A stretch of 64,000 bases of DNA, from positions 37,363,446 through 37,427,445 of the forward strand of contig CM018691.1 of the NCBI GenBank assembly GCA_009363875.1, read 5' to 3'. Positions 58,901 through 64,000 of the stretch are shown here, piece after piece. Source of the DNA: Mikania micrantha (Eukaryota > Streptophyta > Magnoliopsida > Asterales > Asteraceae). The position numbers were made by a program, and so were the translations under genes. The notes beneath the pieces are model-generated. The model made no database searches. It was not told the DNA's origin and saw only the letters and a list, made by a program, of their open reading frames with translations. Position 1 is the stretch's first letter. Each line of letters opens with the position of its first letter.

Positions 58901-59051
58901 TCACCTCATCGATTCGATCATATTTGTAGGTGATTTTGGGTTCGTTTCTGGATCGAAACCCCCCAAACCTACCACCATCAATAGCAACCTGTGCAATTGC
59001 TAATCTAATGCAGAGAATCAAGAAAAACCCTAAAATTAAAACACTCTTCAT
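55905..59051 (-). CDS. DUF2921 multi-pass membrane protein (At1g52780-like)
   Basis: Single exon, 1048 aa. The start is the ATG at 59051: the frame extends to 59075 only through a TTG. The first 20 residues (MKSVLILGFFLILCIRLAIA) are a signal peptide. A large lumenal or extracellular region follows, with many N-glycosylation sites. It holds two copies of a VEGxxxxxxGxLxMxGCR motif, around residues 430 and 645, which suggests a duplicated beta-rich unit. The C-terminal third has about seven hydrophobic helices, near 748-770, 777-797, 822-841, 868-889, 906-923, 928-946 and 973-992. The tail is short and soluble. DUF2921 proteins relate to FLYING SAUCER (FLY1/FLY2) Golgi E3 ligases, but there is no RING domain here. 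The precise function is unknown. Annotations as PII uridylyltransferase in some databases are not supported by its sequence. Confidence 0.92.
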   Translation of the reverse strand: MKSVLILGFFLILCIRLAIAQVAIDGGRFGGFRSRNEPKITYKYDRIDEVKKKCSSILPPDSNKKPYGKRLYGIKDKLSFINGDWWQDLDKSPLMPFYHKPNGSNSDPRLNVSSFDSRSPLNLVSFWVTDVDRAHRSRNSVNINGILQLGITMLGSFGYTPYENDPTFHIYQDHSDLTVSFQGIVYDNSEDDNNGDTVICLLGSTMLPFRYRDSSNPWDWIKEPGFMTNPPLNQDDQILLTIHYPKTFTLTKRGISGVLRSLNPKTNEKYFDDVHISSSLSGSASYEFKSQKLVSKACAPYPFKENVTDGIGLYKGSDFCLILERFTGQDPLTVVPNWKCNRPGNVCSKLGPFDSDDSIRSTNGSFKGVRLSFQDVRCEEPSVKGKNGKYLKVSGIIRVVPPYENPYRAAQRTGLNNMTLSVEGMWESSSGQLCMIGCRGAVDQESNGCDSRVCLYIPLSFSIQQRSIIIGTISSVEDGDTNNSSYFPLVFEKLVRASELYDQYTDSKPYYTYSKIKFAGSVLEKTEPFSFGTVVKKSLLNFPKLGDADSYLLALSVLSEDLTLHHPAVPDPQANRASRTDLQVEILSIGPLFGHYWSLLNGSVTEEDGPYHSKETYTEKQLLLNVSAQISLSGPQYGNFSNLFVEGLYHPLVGKMYLMGCRDVRASWNVLYESMDLENGLDCWIEVVVSYPPTTTRWLVNPTARISISSQRNAVDPLYFKPVKLQTVPIMYRAQREDILSRQGVEGILRALTLSVAIACILSELFYIKENSDSSPYVSIVMLSVQAFGYAIPLVTGAEAIFKKSKSYEESWVLEKSQMIQVIDYTVKILVLVSFSLIIRLYQKVWRARVRLYSRAPLEPSRAPSDKRVLLVTVVIHLVGFVCVFMVHKVQPWLVELEEYAGLVQDFFLLPQVIGNLIWQIGCIPLRKSYFIGLTVIQLLPHVYDYIRSPIPNPYFSEEYEFVDPRLDFYSKVGDVLIPVIAVLLAVLVHVQQKLGYEKLARVLDFGKFRVLPRPSVAYERLPPVVAEAEMTSGVNGDGVMRKDVDIE

Positions 59052-59134
59052 GGAACAAATTCGACCAAGAATCAAAGATTTTTGAACACTCAGTTGCCGA
59101 TTCTTGATCTAGAACAGAAGATGAAACTTTGGGA

Positions 59135-59356
59135 TTATAACATCGCGAATTCAGGGGTGTTTAAGTGATGAATTTGATTCGTTGACTTGGAAGCTAACCT
59201 GAGATTATGATCCGTCTGGTGAGATGATGATGATTGAAGATCGAAGGGTTGATCTTTGAGGTCTTTTGCTTGTTGTTCTACTTGTGAGATCTGTAGAATG
59301 ATGAGTTGAAGGTGTGAAGATCGACTGAAGTTGAAGTCAACTGAATTTGGTGACAT
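59135..59356 (-). other. Upstream open frame before the DUF2921 gene
   Basis: A 73-codon frame with a real ATG ends 84 bp before the DUF2921 ATG. It is Ser/Gln/His-rich with no recognised domain. It could be a leader uORF or chance. Confidence 0.2.
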
Positions 59357-59550
59357 GAGTCATGGACGATTGGGCGTGTTTTACGCTTGAGGCACTCACA
59401 AATAGATTGTCATTTAATGAATTTAAGATAAAACGTATTAAAAATATTTTTTTTTGAATGACAAACCCTTGTACTATCAAAAGTTAACATTAATATATAA
59501 ATTATCAAAATAGTTAATATGTTTTGCTAGTATTCACTTTTGGTTAGTTG

Positions 59551-60052
59551 GTTAGGACTGTAAATGAACCGAACTGTTCGTCAAAAAGTTCGTTTATGTT
59601 CGTTTATTTATGTTCATGAACAGTTCGGTTATGTTCGTTTATTTGTGTTCATTAATGTTCGTTAACTATGTAATGTTAGTTTTTGTTAGGTTAACTGTTT
59701 AATTTACGAATAATATGTATTTACATTTAAGAGACTTGTTGTTTGTGTTCGTTTATACTTGTTCAATTGTGTTCGTTTATATTTGTTCACTAGTGTTCAT
59801 GTTGATTGTTCAATAGTGTTACAATAATGTTCATTTATGTTTGTTCGTTTATTTTAGTTTGTTTGTGTTCATTTATGTTCATGAACAGTTCGTTTAATTT
59901 ATTAATGAACGAACACGAACATATTCATTTTCTTAATAAATGAACACGAACACAAAATTCATGTTCGTTAATGTGTTCGTGTTCGATTAAATTTAAATGA
60001 ACGAACACGAGCATGTATGTGTTCGTTTTCCTTCAGTTCGTTTACAGGCCTA
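59551..60052. mobile_element. hAT-type MITE rich in GTTCG
   Basis: The ends are taggactgtaaatgaacc on the left and gttcgtttacaggccta on the right. The TAGGnnTGTAAA ends are typical of hAT MITEs. The interior is almost entirely ttcgttta, gttcgtg and cgaacac words, and large parts are self-complementary. cttttggt occurs at 59528-59535 and 60053-60060; as a target duplication it would imply a left end about 15 bp farther out. Confidence 0.7.
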
Positions 60053-60279
60053 CTTTTGGTCCCTAGTTTTATAAATTACACTTTTAATTCTAAACTTTAA
60101 ACATTTATAAAAATAAAGTCGTTATGTGAGAGTAATCTTGTGAAACATGTGAATGTAATTTGAGGACTTAATAGCTATATTTGTTATAAATGTTTAAAGT
60201 CTGAGACCATATGAGTAAGTTATATAACCAAGAGTGAAATTGTAACAAATCATAAGGACTATCTTAACAAATCAACTGC
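60053..60279. other. Dispersed-repeat-like AT-rich sequence
   Basis: Resembles 33595-33760 (ctagttttataaattaca...). No gene. Confidence 0.4.
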
Positions 60280-60515
60280 CAGGTACTCCGTACGCGGCCC
60301 CCCAATGGCTAAAGGATGCCCAAGCTGGCCACTAGTCCAGATGGACGGAGCCCCTAGCCCACCAGACACCAATTCCTGGGGAAATCCCGACCCAAGCACC
60401 CGCCCAAATGCACGACGGTGAAAGGCCGGTAAAACCGGGTGGGATCAAGAATCAAACCCATGACCTTGGTCTCCTATCACTTCCCTCATACCTCCATCTT
60501 ACCACCAGGACAAGA
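60280..60515 (-). mobile_element. tRNA-derived SINE
   Basis: On the minus strand an A box, tggtggtaagatggagg (complement of 60491-60507), and a B box, gggtttgattc (complement of 60449-60459), are about 35 bases apart, as in a polymerase III promoter. The body continues as a GC-rich stretch to about 60290. Target duplication not found. Confidence 0.6.
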
Positions 60516-60559
60516 CATCATTGACAATCTACTCGTTAATATTTGTGATGTTATCAAAT

Positions 60560-60660
60560 CTATGCCGGGAAAATTGGGCGGGTTGGGTAACGGGTCAGAA
60601 CGGGTTCGGGTCAGGATGAGTGCGGGTCAAAACGGGTTTTAAGCAAAATCAGTTCGGGTC
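60560..60660 (+). repeat. cgggtca-rich patch
   Basis: Repeated gggtca/cgggt words. Complementary tgacccg words occur in NTT intron 3 (52500-52690). Likely a decayed hAT-type element; boundaries not found. Confidence 0.4.
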
Positions 60661-61201
60661 TAAATGGACTGTTCTTAAAAAACATCAATTTAGTTTAATT
60701 TAAGATGTGTTATAATTAAACTTATAGCCCATTTGGATAATTTTTAGTGTTTTTCTCATAAAATATATTATTAATCATTCTTAAATGTTTGAATCCATTG
60801 TGTTTACATAATTTTTTGGTTACCCGTCTTGACCCGTATTGTGTTTAAGTGTTACCCTTCTCAACCCACTCAATATTATTATGTTATCCATTTCAACCCA
60901 TTATACTATAATTGTTTTACCCAAATCAACATATTTCTTTTGACATAGGTAAAAATTGGAACCTCTAGTCAAATCTTAAAAACTTGTTGAGTAATTACAT
61001 GCAAGCCGGTGATTTTTTAAAATAAAGAAAAAAATGAACGGTTATGAAAATGCAGAATAGAAATTTGATTCTATCCAATTTCTTGTATGATTCTCTATCA
61101 ATATTGCTAGTTTCTTTGACATCGTAATTTTTATACATTGTTAAGTAATTTATTTATTTCTGAAATCTACCATCATTTACATATATGCAAATATGCTAGA
61201 T

Positions 61202-62826
61202 GGATTGGGTTCAAATGCTAACCCTCATTTATGACACTAACTCATTAACCCTCATAAACCAATCAGAATTAAACACATGGCGTTTTCTTTTATTATTTAA
61301 TAAGAGTAAAGTAGTAATTTGCTATATTAAATACTTTACCCCCTCTTTTTTTATACATCCATAACTTTTTTATGCTATAATATTTTTTTATAAAAATTGC
61401 ACCATTTTACTCGTCTTATTTTTCTCTTTAATTCCGTTATAGTCTTGACTAGGTTTTTTTATTTTTTTTCGTATGTTCGTATTTACACCAATGTAACAAG
61501 GATAAAAATAACAAATTATTTGTAACGAGTTGTAACGAATTTCGGTTTACATTGTTGTAGAATAAATACGGTTTACGTTTAAGAGTGTAAACGACCCAAG
61601 CTGATCCCGAGCTAGTTAATTACGTTATATTCTTGACTAGGTTTTTTTATTTTTTCCGGATGCTCAAAAATTCGTTATATCTACTAGATTGTAAATACGT
61701 TTTAATACTTTAAAAAAATTATATCTACAATATTGTAAAGACATTTTAATACTTTAAAAAAAATAATACAACATTTTGTTGATAAAAACCAAAATTCGTT
61801 ATATATACAAGATTGTAAATACGTTTTAATACTTTAAAAAAATTATATTTACAAGATTGTAAAGACATTTTAATACTTTAAAAAAATAATATAACATTTT
61901 GTTGATAAAAACCCAAATTCGTTATATATACAAGATTGTAAATACGTTTTAATACTTTAAAAAAATTATATCTACAAGATTGTAAATATATTTTAATACT
62001 TAAAAAAAATAATATTTATTTTGTTGATAAAACCAAATTCGTTATATCTACAAGATTGTAAATACATTTTAATACTTTAAAAAAATACTATAACATTTTG
62101 TTGATAAAAACTAAAATTCGTTATATATACTAGATTGTAATATGTTTTAATACTTTAAAAAATAATATAACATTTTGTTGATAAAAACCAAAATTCGTTA
62201 TATCTACAAGATTGTAAATACATTTTCATAATTTAAAAATTATATTTACAAGATTGTAAATACATTTTAGTACTTTAAAAACCAAAATTCGTTACAAAAT
62301 CAAGAATATAACGTAATTAACGAGCATCCAGAAAAATAAAAAACCTAGTCAAGAATATAACGTAATTAACGAGCTCAGGATCGGCTTGGCTCGTTTACAC
62401 TCTTAAACCTAACCCCTATTTATTATACAACAATGTAAACCCAAATTCGTTACAACTTGTTACAAATAATTTGTTAGTTTTATACTTGTTACATTGGTGT
62501 AAATACGAACATCCGAAAATAAAAAAAAAACCTAGTCAAGACTATAACGGAATTAAAGAGAGAAAAAAGACGAGTAAAATGGTGCAATTTTTATAAAAAA
62601 ATATTATATTATAAAAAAGTTATGAATGTATAAAAAAAGATGGGGTAAAGTATTTAATATATCAAATTACATTAATAACCTTATTCCCTTTTCTTTCAAA
62701 TCAATTACATTATTATATTATAGTTTAATATCAACCATTAGATTAACATCTTGTAATTTGATCATTCAATATGGTTGGGTTAATGGATTATTGATGAATC
62801 TTAGAGTTAGTATTAGATCCATTCCC
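61202..62826. mobile_element. Mutator-like foldback element (1,625 bp), 10-bp duplication
   Basis: Flanked by tatgctagat at 61192-61201 and 62827-62836, a perfect 10-bp duplication. The arms are inverted copies: outermost ggattgggttc versus gggaatggatc, then a strongly conserved part from 61313 to about 61680, mirrored at about 62300-62670 and including ttgcaccattttactcgtc and gtcttgactaggttt. The centre is a tandem repeat array. There is no transposase frame; the 108-codon frame at 62626 lies in the right arm. The long arms and the 9-10 bp duplication fit a non-autonomous Mutator-like or Foldback element. Confidence 0.85.
61664..62300. repeat. Central tandem array, about 120-bp unit
   Basis: Units of the form aaattcgttatatctac-aagattgtaaatacg...aacattttgttgataaaaacc occur at about 61668, 61791, 61914, 62034, 62113 and 62192. 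Each consists of one or two half-units built on tacaagattgtaaatac and ttttaatactttaaaaaa. Confidence 0.8.
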
Positions 62827-62836
62827 TATGCTAGAT

Positions 62837-63073
62837 ATATTCTATTATATGTATTAATGTATATAATTGTAATTATACAAATACAAGTATATTTGTATAA
62901 TCTAATCAAATTTAGTATAACAAGGCTTCATCTTTATTTAAGTTCAAGCTAAGAAAGTAGAGCAAAATTGGCATGATCAAATTCCGCCAACTTCATTTAC
63001 ACCATTAACTACGAGACTAGAAAGTTAGCCTAGTGATTAAGGCTTGGATCTTTCTTCTTGAAGACTAGGGTTC
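62837..63073 (+). mobile_element. SINE-like head interrupted by a copia LTR
   Basis: An A-box-like word (ttagcctagtgattaaggc, 63027-63045) is followed at SINE distance by agggttc (63067-63073), the first half of a B box. It is then cut by the LTR end at 63074. The sequence before it is AT-rich with no gene. Confidence 0.45.
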
Positions 63074-63718
63074 TGTAGGAACACTGTTCACAAAAGAAAC
63101 AAATAATTTTATTATTCAACTACTCGAATTACAATTCAGAGAAATACAAAATCTAAAATAAAGTAATACAAGAAATATAAAAATGCTAAAATTGAAATTA
63201 CAAGAAGAAATATAAAACAAGATGAAACGAATTTAAATGAATTCGGTGGCTGAGGATTTCTGTTCAACAGAGGTCCCTTAAAACAGATTTCGGGCCACCC
63301 AGGTGAACCCGACTGTTTCCCAGGGTACAACAGCCGAAGCAGTATGTACTGCCGGAGTTAACCGAAAACCCGAAACTTCACCTGAAACAAGAGTGTTTCA
63401 CACGAGAACCGATCGTTGTAGGTTGTTGAGAATTCAACAAAGCAAATGATTGTGTTTGGAACCTTTGAAGCTTGTGTGTATATATCTCAAGTGGTGTAGT
63501 GATCTCAAAAACTAGCAACTTCACCAAGAGGCCAAATGCCTCTATTTATACTTGTAGTCTTGGCATTTCAAAGGTTGTCATTATGCCCACTAACTAGCAT
63601 ATTCATGGCCAATTGCCCACTAAGAAGCACCATATTCATGACAAATGAATTGGTAGGTGAAAGGTTAAAAGTTTATATTTTCTTTTTCCTTTTTCTTTTC
63701 ACACACAAAATTCCAACA
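63074..63718 (-). mobile_element. 3' LTR of a Ty1/copia-type element (645 bp)
   Basis: On the minus strand it starts tgttggaattttgtgtgtg (63718) and ends gttcctaca (63074), with inverted ends TGTTGGAA / TTCCTACA. A TATA element, agtataaatagagg on the minus strand, lies near 63540-63553. The polypurine tract lies directly upstream. The rest of the element lies beyond the window. Confidence 0.8.
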
Positions 63719-63731
63719 ATCCCCCACATGA
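63719..63731 (-). other. Polypurine tract
   Basis: catgtgggggat on the minus strand abuts the LTR start, the priming site for plus-strand synthesis. It fixes this LTR as the 3' one and the element as minus-oriented. Confidence 0.75.
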
Positions 63732-64000
63732 AAAGAAATCGATCCTTACACTCAAGCGTCACGATAAAATTTCAGCGGTTGAGTATTGCAGGAGAAGTAG
63801 GTGTTCCCTTTGAACCCTCCTTTGTGATATGCACTTTGTCTCCTAGCGATTAGTAGACGCGATGTCCTTGAACCAATCCCTGTTTACGTAGACGTTATTA
63901 CATGTCACACAATACTCTTCCTGGTACGGTTAACCCCTCATTGTCGTGTCCGTTATGGACATGGAACACTAGCCTGGTTCTGCAAGAGCTCTAGGAATTG
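63732..64000 (-). mobile_element. 3' internal end of the copia-type element
   Basis: Non-coding sequence between pol and the polypurine tract. No RNase H or reverse transcriptase text is visible before the window edge. Confidence 0.5.

Noticed and set aside
59052..59075. Upstream start for the DUF2921 protein
   Set aside because: The codon is TTG. The ATG at 59051 opens directly into a signal peptide.

Overview
The window is plant nuclear DNA: intron-containing genes, AT-rich intergenic sequence, a 100-base N scaffold gap (17676-17775) and dense nested transposable elements. The LTR termini, the integrase remnant and the Harbinger fragment resemble those I remember from Asteraceae (lettuce/sunflower-like genomes). 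That family-level guess rests on recollection and is not proved here.

Layout. 1-19730 is retrotransposon territory: interrupted LTR pieces; a candidate solo LTR (103-4858); a clean solo LTR (8734-10456, 5-bp duplication ttagc); a Ty3/gypsy element with a 2.2-kb 5' LTR and an initiator-Met primer-binding site whose gag-pol is lost except for the integrase C-terminus (11065-17667); the gap; and a frameshifted retroelement ORF. 19731-24798 is AT-rich with no gene I can support. A tRNA-derived SINE (24799-25076) lies just upstream of the first gene.

Genes. Three protein-coding genes are supported. (1) Caffeoyl shikimate esterase / lysophospholipase-2-type serine hydrolase, + strand, two exons, 332 aa (25369-28779). 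(2) Plastid envelope ATP/ADP transporter of the NTT/AATP family, + strand, five exons, 619 aa (49768-54002). (3) A large DUF2921 membrane protein, - strand, single exon, 1048 aa (55905-59051). They do not form a pathway. As I recall, the Arabidopsis relatives of genes 1 and 3 are near-neighbours on chromosome 1 (At1g52760 and At1g52780), so the pair may be a conserved block.

29-49 kb and 59-64 kb hold short non-autonomous elements, several bounded to the base: Helitrons (26335-26728, 27236-27688, 29262-29749, 37310-37789, 46078-47100), foldback MITEs, a hAT-type element with an 8-bp duplication (43141-43884), a Mutator-like foldback element with a 10-bp duplication (61202-62826), three or four SINEs, a broken Harbinger transposase, a FAR1-like/retroelement chimera bounded by GC-rich palindromes, and a Ty1/copia 3' LTR running off the right edge.

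The most unusual signal is structural. In two unrelated LTR elements, short hairpins recur with a conserved loop but different, compensating stems: a GNRA-capped AAATCC-GRRA-GGTGA loop at 9652-9895, and GTGG/GGTGT-type loops across 11577-17180. Shared sequence does not explain this, because the stems differ from copy to copy while staying complementary.
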